Source: [Mycobacterium] nativiensis
GTDB lineage: Bacteria > Actinomycetota > Actinomycetes > Mycobacteriales > Mycobacteriaceae
NCBI RefSeq assembly: GCF_020172685.1
Contig: NZ_CP083986.1
Span: 3,805,168 to 3,869,167 of the forward strand
Direction: 5' to 3'
DNA: 64,000 nt
The notes below the pieces were generated by a model. That model saw only the letters and a list, made by a program, of their open reading frames with translations. It searched no databases and was not told the origin of the DNA. A program made the translations under genes and the position numbers. Positions 17,523 through 28,137 of this stretch are shown one piece after another (the first letter of the stretch is position 1; each line of letters begins with the position of its first letter).

Positions 17523-18779
17523 ATGAATCCTCCGTCGCCCCAGCCGGTGCCCTCCGACGTCGTCACGCTCATGGGTGACGTGGCCGAACAGATGCTGGCC
17601 GAAGTCGACGAGCTGGTCGCCGAGATGGACGCCGCCGAGATCGAACTGTCGCCGTTCCTGGGTGCTGACGCGGCGCTGACCGCGGAGATGTCGGCGAGCA
17701 ACCGCGCCAACCTCACGCGGGTGATGACCATGTTCGCCCGCCGCGACGACCGGCCGGCGCCCTTCGACGTCCCGCTCGAGGCTCTGGATGTCGCCCGCAC
17801 CATTGCCCGCCGCGGCATCGGCATCGACGTCTTGTTCCAGTCCTACCGCCGGGGACAGAATGTCGGCTGGCAGCGCTACATGGCGCATGCCGCCCGCATC
17901 GTCCCGCCGGGCCCGCTGCTCATGCAACTGCTGGACGCCTCCTCACAGCGCATGTTCGAGTATGTCGACCACGTGGTCAGCCACGTGATCGCCGAGGCGC
18001 AGCGGGAACGCGAGGAGCTACTCGGCGGTGCGCTGGCGCGCCGCGCCGAGACGATCCGGTTGATCCTCGACGACGCCCCGATCGACAGCCGGCGGGCCAG
18101 CGAACAGCTGGGTTATGAACTGGGCCGGCACCACACCGCGCTGGTGCTGTGGGCGCCGTCGCCCGGCGAGATCCAGGGCGCGCTGGAGTCCGCCGCCGGC
18201 GTGCTGGCGCAGGCCGCCGGCGCGCGGCGGCCGCTGACGCTGCCCGCCGGAACATCCACCTTGTGGGCGTGGCTGAGCAGTGAGGCCGCCCCTGCGCTGG
18301 ACGCACTGCGGGAGGCCATCAATCGAATCCATCCCAATATCCGCGTCGCGGTGGGCCCCACCCGGGCGGGCATCGGCGGATTCCGCCGCACCCACACCGC
18401 GGCCCTGGCCGTCCAGCGGCTGCTCGCGGCGCGTCCCGCCGGGGCCCGGATCGGGCTCTACGACGAGCTGGAGGTCACCGAACTGGCCGCCCAGAACCTG
18501 GACCGGGCAGCCGAATTCGTGGCCACCACGCTCGGCCCGTTGGCCGCCGACGACCCCAGCGCCGAGCGCCTGCGCGAGACGCTGCGGGTGTTCCTCGACG
18601 AAGCCGAGAACGCGCCTCGCGCCGCGGCCCGCCTGCACGCCCACCGAAACACGGTGCTGCAGCGGGTGGCGCGGGCCACCGATCTGCTCGGTCATCCGCC
18701 CGGCACCCGGCGACTGGCGGTCGAGCTCGCACTCGAACTCGCCCACCAGATCGGCCCCCGGGTTCTCACCCGATCCTGA
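17523..18779 (+). CDS. PucR/CdaR-family transcriptional regulator
   Basis: 418 residues. The N-terminal region is helical and of unknown ligand; the middle resembles the GGDEF-like domain of CdaR regulators. The C-terminus has the PucR helix-turn-helix (ARLHAHRNTVLQRVARATDLLG). Start ATG at 17523 is chosen; longer readings run into the divergent promoter. By position it probably controls the monooxygenase operon. Such regulators in mycobacteria often sit beside catabolic genes. Confidence 0.88.
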   Translation: MNPPSPQPVPSDVVTLMGDVAEQMLAEVDELVAEMDAAEIELSPFLGADAALTAEMSASNRANLTRVMTMFARRDDRPAPFDVPLEALDVARTIARRGIGIDVLFQSYRRGQNVGWQRYMAHAARIVPPGPLLMQLLDASSQRMFEYVDHVVSHVIAEAQREREELLGGALARRAETIRLILDDAPIDSRRASEQLGYELGRHHTALVLWAPSPGEIQGALESAAGVLAQAAGARRPLTLPAGTSTLWAWLSSEAAPALDALREAINRIHPNIRVAVGPTRAGIGGFRRTHTAALAVQRLLAARPAGARIGLYDELEVTELAAQNLDRAAEFVATTLGPLAADDPSAERLRETLRVFLDEAENAPRAAARLHAHRNTVLQRVARATDLLGHPPGTRRLAVELALELAHQIGPRVLTRS

Positions 18780-18803
18780 TCAGCAGCACGGCGATCCCCT
18801 ACC

Positions 18804-20240
18804 GTGAGCCAGATGGGCCGATTCGCCGAGCTGCGCCGCTCCTCGCCGCTGGCGTTGGTGGTGGGCGTGGCCGCCGCCAGTGTCGGGGTCATCTACGGCT
18901 ACGACCTGTCCAATATCGCCGGAGCCCTGCTGTTCATCGAGGCCGACTTCGGGCTGTCGTCGGCTCAGCAGGAGATGGTGACCACCGCGACGGTGATCGG
19001 CGAGATCGGCGGCGCGATGGCCGGCGGGTGGCTGGCCAACGCGATCGGCCGGAAGCGCTCGATGGTCTCGGTGGCCCTGGGCTACGCGGTTTTCGCGTTG
19101 CTGGGGGCGGCGTCGACGTCGGTGTCGACGCTGACCGTGGCGCGGTTGCTGCTCGGTATCACCATCGGGGTGTCGGTGGTGGTCGTCCCGGTGTTCGTGG
19201 CCGAGTCGGCGCCGGCCGACGTCCGCGGTGCGCTGCTGGTCACCTACGGGGTGGCCACCGTGGTCGGGATCATCGCCGGGTACGTATTGGCGTATCTGCT
19301 GGCCGGCACGGGCAACTGGCGGGCGATGCTGGGCTTGGCCGCGATCCCTGCCGTGCTGGTGGCCCTGCTGCTGGCCCGCATCCCCGACACCGCCCGCTGG
19401 TATCTGCTCAAGGGCCGCCTCGATGACGCGGAACGCACCCTGCGGCGGATCGAGCCCGGCGCCGACGCGCAGCGCGAGCTGGCCGAGATCGCCCGGACCA
19501 TGCAAGAGGAACAGGCCGGCGGGGTCGGTGTGCTGCGCGAGATGCTGCGGCCGCCGTACCTGCGGGCGACGCTGTTCGTGGTGACGCTGGGCTTCTTCAT
19601 CCAGATCACCGGGATCAACGCGATCGTCTACTACAGCCCCCGGCTGTTCGAGAAGATGGGTTTCCACGGCGATTTCGCGTTGCTGATCCTGCCGGCGCTG
19701 GTGCAGGTCGCCGCCCTGGCGGCGATGGTCGTCTCGCTGGTGATCATCGACCGGGTCGGCCGCCGGCCCATCCTGCTGTCGGGGATCGCCACCATGGTCG
19801 CGGCCAACCTGCTGCTGGTGGCGGTGTTCGCCGCCGGGGAGGTGTTCGGCGACGCGCTGGCGGCGGTCAGTTTCGGCGGGGTGCTGCTGTTCACCGTCGG
19901 CTACACGTTCGGGTTCGGTTCGCTGGTGTGGGTGTACGCCGGGGAGAGCCTGCCGGCCCGGATGCGCTCGATGGGGGCCTCGGCGATGCTGACCTCGGAT
20001 CTGGTGGCCAACGCGATCGTCGCCGCGGTGTTTTTGACCATGCTCACCTCGCTGGGCGGCGCCGGGACCTTCGTGGTGTTCGGGGTGCTGGCGATGCTGA
20101 GCCTGGCGTTCGTGTACCGCTACGCCCCGGAGACCAAGGGCCGGCAGTTAGAAGACATCCGGCACTTCTGGGAGAACGGCGGACGCTGGCCCGCTGAGGA
20201 CGCCGGCGCCCTGGTTCCAGAAAGTGAGGCGTCGGCATGA
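18804..20240 (+). CDS. sugI: sugar-porter MFS transporter
   Basis: 478 residues with 12 predicted membrane helices. Sugar-porter signatures include GYDLSNIAGALLF near the N-terminus, GRKRSM after helix 2, QITGINAIVYYSPRLFEKMG in helix 7 and RVGRRP in the second half. The terminal APETKGRQLEDI is the PETKG motif. Starts are GTG at 18804 or ATG at 18813. Paired with nagA by a four-base overlap, the same order as sugI-nagA (Rv3331-Rv3332), which suggests uptake of an amino sugar or related sugar. Confidence 0.92.
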   Translation: MSQMGRFAELRRSSPLALVVGVAAASVGVIYGYDLSNIAGALLFIEADFGLSSAQQEMVTTATVIGEIGGAMAGGWLANAIGRKRSMVSVALGYAVFALLGAASTSVSTLTVARLLLGITIGVSVVVVPVFVAESAPADVRGALLVTYGVATVVGIIAGYVLAYLLAGTGNWRAMLGLAAIPAVLVALLLARIPDTARWYLLKGRLDDAERTLRRIEPGADAQRELAEIARTMQEEQAGGVGVLREMLRPPYLRATLFVVTLGFFIQITGINAIVYYSPRLFEKMGFHGDFALLILPALVQVAALAAMVVSLVIIDRVGRRPILLSGIATMVAANLLLVAVFAAGEVFGDALAAVSFGGVLLFTVGYTFGFGSLVWVYAGESLPARMRSMGASAMLTSDLVANAIVAAVFLTMLTSLGGAGTFVVFGVLAMLSLAFVYRYAPETKGRQLEDIRHFWENGGRWPAEDAGALVPESEASA

Positions 20241-21355
20241 GCGTCATCGCCGCCGGCGCCGTGGTGCTCGACGGCCGGGTGCACCGGCCAGGCTGGGTAT
20301 CGGTGGACGACGGGCGGATCACCGACTGCGGGTCCGGGCCGGTTCGCGCGGACACCGATTTCGGTGACGGCGTGCTGGTGCCGGGCTTCGTCGACATGCA
20401 CTGCCACGGCGGCGCCGGCGTCTCCTACGCCGACGATCCGGACCGCGCGGCGGCGCTGCACGCCGCGCACGGCACCACCGGCGGCCTGGCCAGCCTGGTG
20501 ACCGCCGACCCGGCGACACTGCTGGCCCAGGTGCGCACGCTGGCGGCCGCCACCCGGCGCGGCGTGGTGGACGGCATCCATCTGGAAGGGCCGTGGCTGA
20601 GTGGGCTGCACTGCGGTGCACACGACAGCGAACAACTGCGCGCCCCCTCCGACACAGAGGTCGATGCGCTGCTGGCCGCCGGCGAGGGCACGATCCGGAT
20701 GGTCACCCTGGCCCCCGAGTTGCCCGGCGCCATCGCGGCCATCCGACGCCTGGTGGATGCGGGAATCGTTGTTGCGGTTGGGCATACTGACGCGAGCTAC
20801 GAACTGACGCAGAAGGCGGTCGACGCCGGCGCGACGGTCGGCACGCATCTGTTCAACGCGATGCGGGCACTGCACCATCGCGAGCCGGGACCGGTTCCGG
20901 CGTTGCTGTCCGATCCCCGGGTGACCGTCGAGCTCATCGCCGACGGCGTGCACCTGCACGCGGGCGTGATCCGGCACGTCGTAACCACCGCGGGACCGGA
21001 CCGGGTCGCGCTGGTCACCGATGCGATGGCCGCCGCCGGGGCGGGCGATGGCGCTTTCACCCTCGGCGCGCTTCACGTCGACGTCACCGACGGGGTGGCC
21101 CGGCTGCACGGCACGGCGACGATCGCCGGCAGCACCGCCACCATGGACGGACTGTTCGGCTCCGTGGTGCGACTGCTCGGCGGCGACGATGCGGCCCTGG
21201 CCGACACCGTGCGCATGACCTCGTCCACCCCGGCACGCAGCCTCGGGCTGCACCGGGCCGGTGTCCTGACCCCCGGCCGCGACGCCGACCTGGTTGTGCT
21301 GGATCGGGATTGGCGGGTCTCGCGGGTAATGCGGCGCGGCGCCTGGCTCGGTTAA
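20237..21355 (+). CDS. nagA: N-acetylglucosamine-6-phosphate deacetylase
   Basis: 372 residues, amidohydrolase fold. Metal and catalytic motifs: VDMHCHGGAG (HxH), HLEGPWLSGLHCGAH, VGHTDASY, HLFNAM and the catalytic Asp in VTDAMAAAG. Releases acetate from GlcNAc-6-P on the way to fructose-6-P or peptidoglycan recycling. Coupled to sugI. Confidence 0.94.
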   Translation: MSVIAAGAVVLDGRVHRPGWVSVDDGRITDCGSGPVRADTDFGDGVLVPGFVDMHCHGGAGVSYADDPDRAAALHAAHGTTGGLASLVTADPATLLAQVRTLAAATRRGVVDGIHLEGPWLSGLHCGAHDSEQLRAPSDTEVDALLAAGEGTIRMVTLAPELPGAIAAIRRLVDAGIVVAVGHTDASYELTQKAVDAGATVGTHLFNAMRALHHREPGPVPALLSDPRVTVELIADGVHLHAGVIRHVVTTAGPDRVALVTDAMAAAGAGDGAFTLGALHVDVTDGVARLHGTATIAGSTATMDGLFGSVVRLLGGDDAALADTVRMTSSTPARSLGLHRAGVLTPGRDADLVVLDRDWRVSRVMRRGAWLG

Positions 21356-21364
21356 GCTGCGGAG

Positions 21365-21685
21365 ATGAGCGAACCGACCGTCACCCACGGCAACCGGCAG
21401 TACCAGATCACCGTCGAGGGCGAACAGGCCGGATTCGCCGACTACGTCGAAAACGGCGATCAGCGTATCTTCCACCACACCGTGATCGACAAGGCGTTCG
21501 GCGGACGCGGCCTGGCCAGCACGCTGATCGGCGCAGCCCTGGCCGACACCCGCGCGGCCGGCAAGCGCGTGGTGCCGGCCTGCTCGTTCGTGGAGGGCTA
21601 CATCACCAAACACCCGGAGTTCGCCGACCTCGCCGACCCGGTCACCGAACAGACCGAAGCGGCGATTCACGCAGAACACCACTGA
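21365..21685 (+). CDS. small GNAT-type N-acetyltransferase
   Basis: 106 residues, short GNAT family of the YjdJ type. The acetyl-CoA-binding segment is DKAFGGRGLASTLIGAALADTRAAGKRV, followed by PACSFVEGYITKHPEFADL, characteristic of this single-domain class. Substrate unknown. Nine bases after nagA and two before the frameshifted AhpD-like gene. Confidence 0.88.
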   Translation: MSEPTVTHGNRQYQITVEGEQAGFADYVENGDQRIFHHTVIDKAFGGRGLASTLIGAALADTRAAGKRVVPACSFVEGYITKHPEFADLADPVTEQTEAAIHAEHH

Positions 21686-21687
21686 TC

Positions 21688-22144
21688 GTGGCGCGGATCC
21701 CCCTCAACAAGCAGTCGGCCTCGGTCTACCGGGCCTACATCGACGCCGCGGCCGAGGTGCGGGCGCGCGCCGAAGACGCCGGGTTATCGCGGACCGTTCT
21801 CGAGCTGGTGAACCTGCGGGTGTCCCAGATCAATGGATGCCGCGTTCTGCCTGAGCGTGCACAGCACGGCGTTGCTTGAGGCCGGTGACACCGCGCAGCG
21901 GATCGCGGTGCTGCCGGCCTGGCGGGAGACAGAGCTGTTCTCCGACACCGAACGGGCCGCACTGGAGATCGCCGAGGCGGTCACGTGGATCGCCGACACC
22001 CACCTGGAGGACGAGGAGTACGCGTTGCTGCGCGAGCACCTCACCGACGATCAGCTCTCGCTGTTGACCTGGGCAGCGATCACGATCAACGCGTTCAACC
22101 GGGTATCGATCATGAGCCGTTACCCCGTCCGGGCCGAGAAGTAG
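21688..22144 (+). pseudogene. AhpD/CMD-like gene broken by a one-base frameshift
   Basis: The first 51 codons (GTG at 21688) read VARIPLNKQSASVYRAYIDA and on to VSQINGC. The frame then runs into a stop at 21879, while the +1 frame continues with AFCLSVH and ends at 22144 (IMSRYPVRAEK). Removing one C at 21840/21841 would restore SQINGCAFCLSVH, the CxxC redox motif of the family, and a protein of about 151 residues. Either a true pseudogene or a sequencing error in this draft contig. Confidence 0.85.
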
Positions 22145-22323
22145 CAAACCGCGTCACCGCTCTTGGGTTGTTGCGCGGCCAACCTTCCTCAAGTAGTTAA
22201 AATCTGCATTATTTAGTTAGTGTGGCTACAATGGTGTCAACACGGTCCGTTGGCAGGCATGACACCTCACACAGCCGTCGTTGATTCAAATATGTATGAC
22301 TTTTCCCGAGACGAGGTACCCCG
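22145..22323 (+). promoter_or_regulatory. AT-rich promoter/operator region upstream of marR
   Basis: A 179-bp gap containing the most AT-rich stretch seen nearby. TAGTTA occurs at 22194-22199 and again at 22214-22219, spaced 20 bp (two helical turns). Inverted GGTGTCA (22233-22239) and TGACACC (22260-22266) flank a 20-base spacer. These are candidate binding sites for the MarR protein encoded just downstream. Confidence 0.35.
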
Positions 22324-22791
22324 ATGTCCGCCACACTCTCCGGCCGGCAGGCGCAGGCCTGGGGCGCCTACATCGAGAGCAGCATCCATCTCGAGACCCG
22401 ACTCGACGAGGCGCTGCGCGAGCAGACCGGCCTCACCCTGATCGACTATCACCTGCTGATGCTGTTGGCCGGCGCCCCGGAACACCGGATGCGGATGAGC
22501 GAGCTCGCCGATCGGATGGTCTTCTCCCGCAGCCGGATCACCTACCAGATCAGCTCGATGACCAAACGTGGCCTGACGGTACGCGAGTCGGTGCCCGACG
22601 ACCGACGGGGCTACCGCGCCGTCCTCACCGCCACCGGACTTCAGACCCTGCATCAGGCGATGCCCCTGCATGCCGCTTCGGTTCGCGCGCTGTTCCTCGA
22701 CGACCTGGACGCCGACGAAATGGCGTATGTCGAGCGCATCTTCAGCCGGCTGCGCGACCGGCTCGGCAACGAACGAAAGGTGACATCGTGA
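22324..22791 (+). CDS. MarR-family transcriptional regulator
   Basis: 155 residues with a winged helix-turn-helix: MSELADRMVFSRSRITYQISSMTKRGLTVRESVPDDRRGYRAVLT is the recognition helix plus wing. Flanking helices form the dimer interface. The wing carries the DDRRG motif usual for the family. Overlaps the downstream PPOX gene by four bases, so it probably autoregulates that operon. Confidence 0.92.
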   Translation: MSATLSGRQAQAWGAYIESSIHLETRLDEALREQTGLTLIDYHLLMLLAGAPEHRMRMSELADRMVFSRSRITYQISSMTKRGLTVRESVPDDRRGYRAVLTATGLQTLHQAMPLHAASVRALFLDDLDADEMAYVERIFSRLRDRLGNERKVTS

Positions 22792-23186
22792 CATTCACCC
22801 CCGCAGAACTGGCTTACCTGCGCGACGAGTCCATCGGACGGCTGGCAACCATCGGGCCCGCCGGCGATCCACAGATCAGGCCCGTGGGCGTCCACCTCGG
22901 CCCGGATGACACCACCATCGACATCGTCGGCCACGCGCTGTCGCGAACCCAGAAGTGGCGCAACGTGCTCCGGGATCCGCAGCTGGCGTTCATCGTCGAC
23001 ACCGTGATCTCGGTGCGACCGCCGCAGGCCCGCGGCATCGAGATCCGTGGCGTCGGCACCCCGCTGCCGGGCGCGGGCAGCACCGAGGGCGGCCTGTCCG
23101 GCGACATCATCCGGATCACCCCGCACCGGATCGTGGCGTGGGGCCTCGACTCACCGGGCACCACCGCCCGCAACGTCAACCGATAA
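22788..23186 (+). CDS. PPOX-class F420-dependent oxidoreductase
   Basis: 132 residues, split-barrel flavin/F420-binding fold: YLRDESIGRLATIGPAGDPQIRPVGVHLGPDDTTIDIVG and RTQKWRNVLRDPQLAFIVDTV. GTG start at 22788 with a GAAAGG site seven bases upstream; overlaps the marR stop. The substrate is not predictable. MarR-controlled PPOX proteins often handle redox-active xenobiotics. Confidence 0.88.
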   Translation: MTFTPAELAYLRDESIGRLATIGPAGDPQIRPVGVHLGPDDTTIDIVGHALSRTQKWRNVLRDPQLAFIVDTVISVRPPQARGIEIRGVGTPLPGAGSTEGGLSGDIIRITPHRIVAWGLDSPGTTARNVNR

Positions 23187-23201
23187 CGAGAGGAAACCAC
23201 C

Positions 23202-23801
23202 ATGACACACAAGATCGACTGGGATGACGCCTACCGGCAACAGCAGGCACCCGCATGGAACATCGGTGCGCCGCAACCGGAATACGCGGCACTGATCGCG
23301 CGGCCGGACACGGTCCGTGACGACGTGCTCGACGCCGGGTGCGGCCACGCCGAACTGTCCCTGGCACTGGCCGCGCGCGGTCACACCGTCGTCGGCATCG
23401 ACCTGTCCCCCACCGCGGTCGCGGCCGCCACCGCCGCTGCCGCCGAACGTGGCCTGACCACCGCGACATTCGCCGCGGCCGACATCACCGCGCTGACGGG
23501 TTACGACGGCCGGTTCTCCACCATCTTCGACAGCGGGCTGCTGCACGCCCTGCCCGACGAGCTGCGGGAGAACTACCTGCGGGCCATGTACCGCGCGGCG
23601 GCACCGGATGCGACGTTCTACATCCTGGCCTTCGGCGCGGGCGCGTTCGGAGACCATGCGGGGCCCGGCCCCACCCAGTTCACCGAAGAACAGATCCGCG
23701 AGACGGTTTCGGCGGTCTGGCAGGTCGACGAAGTCCGGCCGGCACCGCTGTTCGCCACGATCGAGCAGATGCCCGGCTTCCTGGTGACCGCGCACAAGTA
23801 G
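23202..23801 (+). CDS. class I SAM-dependent methyltransferase
   Basis: 199 residues. The SAM-binding motif I is LDAGCGHAELSLALAARGH, with the acidic residue of motif II in VVGIDLS. The small, early-starting domain (IDWDDAYRQQQAPAWNIGAPQPEY) resembles thiopurine-type or small-molecule methyltransferases rather than rRNA enzymes. GAGAGGAAA ribosome-binding site before the ATG; 15 bases after the PPOX gene, so in the MarR operon. Confidence 0.88.
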   Translation: MTHKIDWDDAYRQQQAPAWNIGAPQPEYAALIARPDTVRDDVLDAGCGHAELSLALAARGHTVVGIDLSPTAVAAATAAAAERGLTTATFAAADITALTGYDGRFSTIFDSGLLHALPDELRENYLRAMYRAAAPDATFYILAFGAGAFGDHAGPGPTQFTEEQIRETVSAVWQVDEVRPAPLFATIEQMPGFLVTAHK

Positions 23802-23833
23802 CACCGCCCGGGGTGACCTATCGGCCACGCCGC

Positions 23834-24775
23834 TCAGGGACGTGATTGCGCCTGCCAGCGATCCGGGTCGGCTTCGAGGGCCGCGCGATCCCAGTCACCG
23901 CGCACCGCCGCCGCCTCATAGGTGTCCTGCAGGAAGTCCAGCAGCACCCGATCCGGGTCGGGTGCTTGCCGCACCACCTCGTAGGGCAGCACGTATTCGC
24001 CCATCTGCCTGCTGTAGAACGCGTCCGCGGGCCGCACCGGTTGATCGGCAAAGCCGTCGGGCTCGGGGTAGGCGTAGGCATAGAAGCCGCCTTCGGCGCC
24101 GCCGCCCGGCCAGAACCCGCAGCTGCTGAGTTCGTGTGAGTAGCCTTCGATCATCACCCAGTCACCGCAGTTGGGTGCGCCGCCGGGATGTGTCGGGGCG
24201 GTTCGGCCGGAGAAGCGGGTGCAGGCAAGATCCATTGCTCCCCAAAAGAAATGGACGGGGCTGACTTTGCCGATGAACCGGGATCGGAACCGGCCCAGCA
24301 CTCGGTGCGCCTGCACCAGTTGCCGCCAGAACAGGTGGGCGGCTCGGGGGTCATAGGATGCGTGCTCGACGTCTTCGGCGAACGGCACGGCGGGCTCGAC
24401 CTCGTTGGGATGGGACTGGATATGCGTTTGCAGGCCCAATTCCGCCAGCATCGACATGACCGTGGTGTAGAACTGCGCCACCGACTGCTCCCGCAGCCGA
24501 GCGGCCCGGGTCGCACCGGAGCTGGTTCGGATCACCAACTGGTGGTCGATGAAGTCGAATGCGATGTCGAAAACATCGCTCCCGTAAGGGATCGCCGACG
24601 TGCTCAGGCCCCGCGGGGTGACGTACAGCGTCACCTGCCACCAGTGGTTCAACAGGGGTTCGTGCGCCAGCCGGACCTTGCCGACGATCTGGGTCCACAT
24701 ATGCAGGGTGTCCCGAGTCGGGCTCCAGTCCTCGACACGAAGGCGAGGCCAGGCACCTGCGGAGTCGTGGGCCAT
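23834..24775 (-). CDS. DUF5996-family protein
   Basis: 313 residues. Characteristic segments are TLHMWTQIVGKVRL, NHWWQVTLYVTPRGLSTS, FDIAFDFIDHQLVI, SPVHFFWGAMDLACTRFSGR and the His/Glu/Gly-rich SHELSSCGFWPGGGAEGGFYAYAYPEP. These fit the uncharacterised DUF5996 family of soluble proteins; no catalytic assignment is available to me. Convergent with the methyltransferase gene, 32 bp away. A short gap (24776-24861) separates it from yhjD. Confidence 0.85.
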   Translation of the reverse strand: MAHDSAGAWPRLRVEDWSPTRDTLHMWTQIVGKVRLAHEPLLNHWWQVTLYVTPRGLSTSAIPYGSDVFDIAFDFIDHQLVIRTSSGATRAARLREQSVAQFYTTVMSMLAELGLQTHIQSHPNEVEPAVPFAEDVEHASYDPRAAHLFWRQLVQAHRVLGRFRSRFIGKVSPVHFFWGAMDLACTRFSGRTAPTHPGGAPNCGDWVMIEGYSHELSSCGFWPGGGAEGGFYAYAYPEPDGFADQPVRPADAFYSRQMGEYVLPYEVVRQAPDPDRVLLDFLQDTYEAAAVRGDWDRAALEADPDRWQAQSRP

Positions 24776-24861
24776 GATCGTTCTCCTCCCTCGGGTCCGG
24801 AGCGGGAGCGACGCAGTCCGCTCCCAGCCCCTATTACCCGTTTCGGGAGCCGGTCACACCG

Positions 24862-26798
<1,937 letters not shown>

Positions 26799-26839
26799 TC
26801 ACGCCCTGGGGGCGGCGGACCGTGGTGACCGGGCATTGG

Positions 26840-26861
26840 TAACAGAGCAACTGCTCTGTTA
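26840..26861. promoter_or_regulatory. perfect 22-bp palindromic operator
   Basis: TAACAGAGCA at 26840-26849, two spacer bases, then its exact reverse complement at 26852-26861. It ends three bases before the GTG at 26864 and twelve before the ATG at 26873 of the TetR gene. Size and position fit an autoregulatory TetR operator; it lies 57 bp from the divergent trpS start. Confidence 0.75.
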
Positions 26862-26872
26862 TCGTGGCCGAC

Positions 26873-27481
26873 ATGCCCCGCCCGCGCGTGCACGACCCCG
26901 ATCGGGTGCTGGACGCCGTCGAGTCGCTGGCAGCCCGGTCCGGCCCCGCCGCGGTGACGATCCGCGCGGTCAGCGAGGCGGCCGGCGTCTCCAACGGCGC
27001 GGTCTATCACAGGTTCGGGTCGCGAGCCGGGCTGGTGGGCGCGGCCTGGCTGCGGGCCGCGCGGTGTTTCCTGGCGATGCAGGGCGAGCTGGTGAGTGCC
27101 GCGCTGGAACCGGCCGACGCGGTGATCGCCGCCGCCGATGCCCCGGTGGCCTTCGCCGAACGTCACCCGGAGGCCTCGAAACTGCTGTCGGCGATCAACC
27201 GCGACGAACTGCTCGACAACGACCTTCCGGCCGAACTCTCCGACCAGCTGCGCCACGTCGACGCCGAGCTGATCGGATTGCTGATCCGGCTCGCCGACGC
27301 ATTGTGGGACCGTCGCGATGCCGCCGCGGTCGCCACCATCACCACCTGCGTCGTCGACCTGCCCACCGCTATCGTGCTCAGCCGTAGCCGGCTGGGCTGT
27401 GCCACCGCCCGAGCCCAACTGCACGCCGCCGTACGCGCCGTGCTGTCCGTCGGACCAACTGAGAGAGGATCCACCCCATGA
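26873..27481 (+). CDS. TetR-family transcriptional repressor
   Basis: 202 residues from the ATG (a GTG at 26864 would add three). The N-terminal helix-turn-helix is AAVTIRAVSEAAGVSNGAVYHRFGSRAGL; the C-terminal half is a variable ligand-binding domain. A perfect palindrome overlaps its promoter or start, so autoregulation is likely. Overlaps the enoyl-CoA hydratase gene by four bases, implying joint control and a fatty-acyl or related CoA ligand (inference). Confidence 0.9.
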   Translation: MPRPRVHDPDRVLDAVESLAARSGPAAVTIRAVSEAAGVSNGAVYHRFGSRAGLVGAAWLRAARCFLAMQGELVSAALEPADAVIAAADAPVAFAERHPEASKLLSAINRDELLDNDLPAELSDQLRHVDAELIGLLIRLADALWDRRDAAAVATITTCVVDLPTAIVLSRSRLGCATARAQLHAAVRAVLSVGPTERGSTP

Positions 27482-28128
27482 AGCTGACCTACGACGACAA
27501 GATCGCCGTGCTGGACCTCGGCGACGACGAGAACCGGTTCTCCCCCGACTTTCTCGACGAGATCAACCAGATGCTCGACGACGTGCTGGCCGCGCAGGCT
27601 CACGGCCTGGTGACCACCGCGGGCGGCAAGTTCTACACCAACGGCCTGGACCTGGACTGGCTGATGGCCAACGGCGACCGCACCGACTGGTACGTCGGCC
27701 GGGTGCACGCCCTGCTCGCACGGGTGCTGACACTGCCGATCCCCACCGCGGCGGCGGTGGTCGGCCACGCATTCGGGGCCGGCGCGATGCTGGCGATCGC
27801 CCACGACTTCCGGATCATGCGCGCCGACCGCGGCTTCTTCTGCTTCCCCGAAGTCGACATCCGGATTCCGTTCACGCCGGGCATGGCCGCGCTGATCCAG
27901 GCCAAGCTCACCCCGCAGGCTCAGGTGGCGTCGATGACGACCGGCCGCCGGTTCGGCGGGGTGGACGCCGCGGCCATCGGCATCATGGACGGCACTGCCG
28001 GCGAGGGTGCGGTGACCCCGGCCGCGACCGAGTTGCTGCGGCCGCTGGCCGGCAAGGACTCGGGCACGTTGGGCGCAATCAAGACCACCATGTTCGGGCC
28101 GGCCGTGGCCGCGCTGACGACCGGCTGA
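27478..28128 (+). CDS. enoyl-CoA hydratase/isomerase family protein
   Basis: 216 residues, crotonase fold. The oxyanion-hole segments are GLVTTAGGKFYTNGLDLDWL and GHAFGAGAMLAIAHDFRIMR. The glutamates typical of hydratases are not obvious, and the short length with FCFPEVDIRIPFTPGMAALI is nearer to delta3,delta2-enoyl-CoA isomerases. Co-transcribed with the TetR gene; its 3' end is nine bases from the convergent thiocyanate-hydrolase operon. Confidence 0.85.
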   Translation: MKLTYDDKIAVLDLGDDENRFSPDFLDEINQMLDDVLAAQAHGLVTTAGGKFYTNGLDLDWLMANGDRTDWYVGRVHALLARVLTLPIPTAAAVVGHAFGAGAMLAIAHDFRIMRADRGFFCFPEVDIRIPFTPGMAALIQAKLTPQAQVASMTTGRRFGGVDAAAIGIMDGTAGEGAVTPAATELLRPLAGKDSGTLGAIKTTMFGPAVAALTTG

Positions 28129-28137
28129 TCCCGCGGG

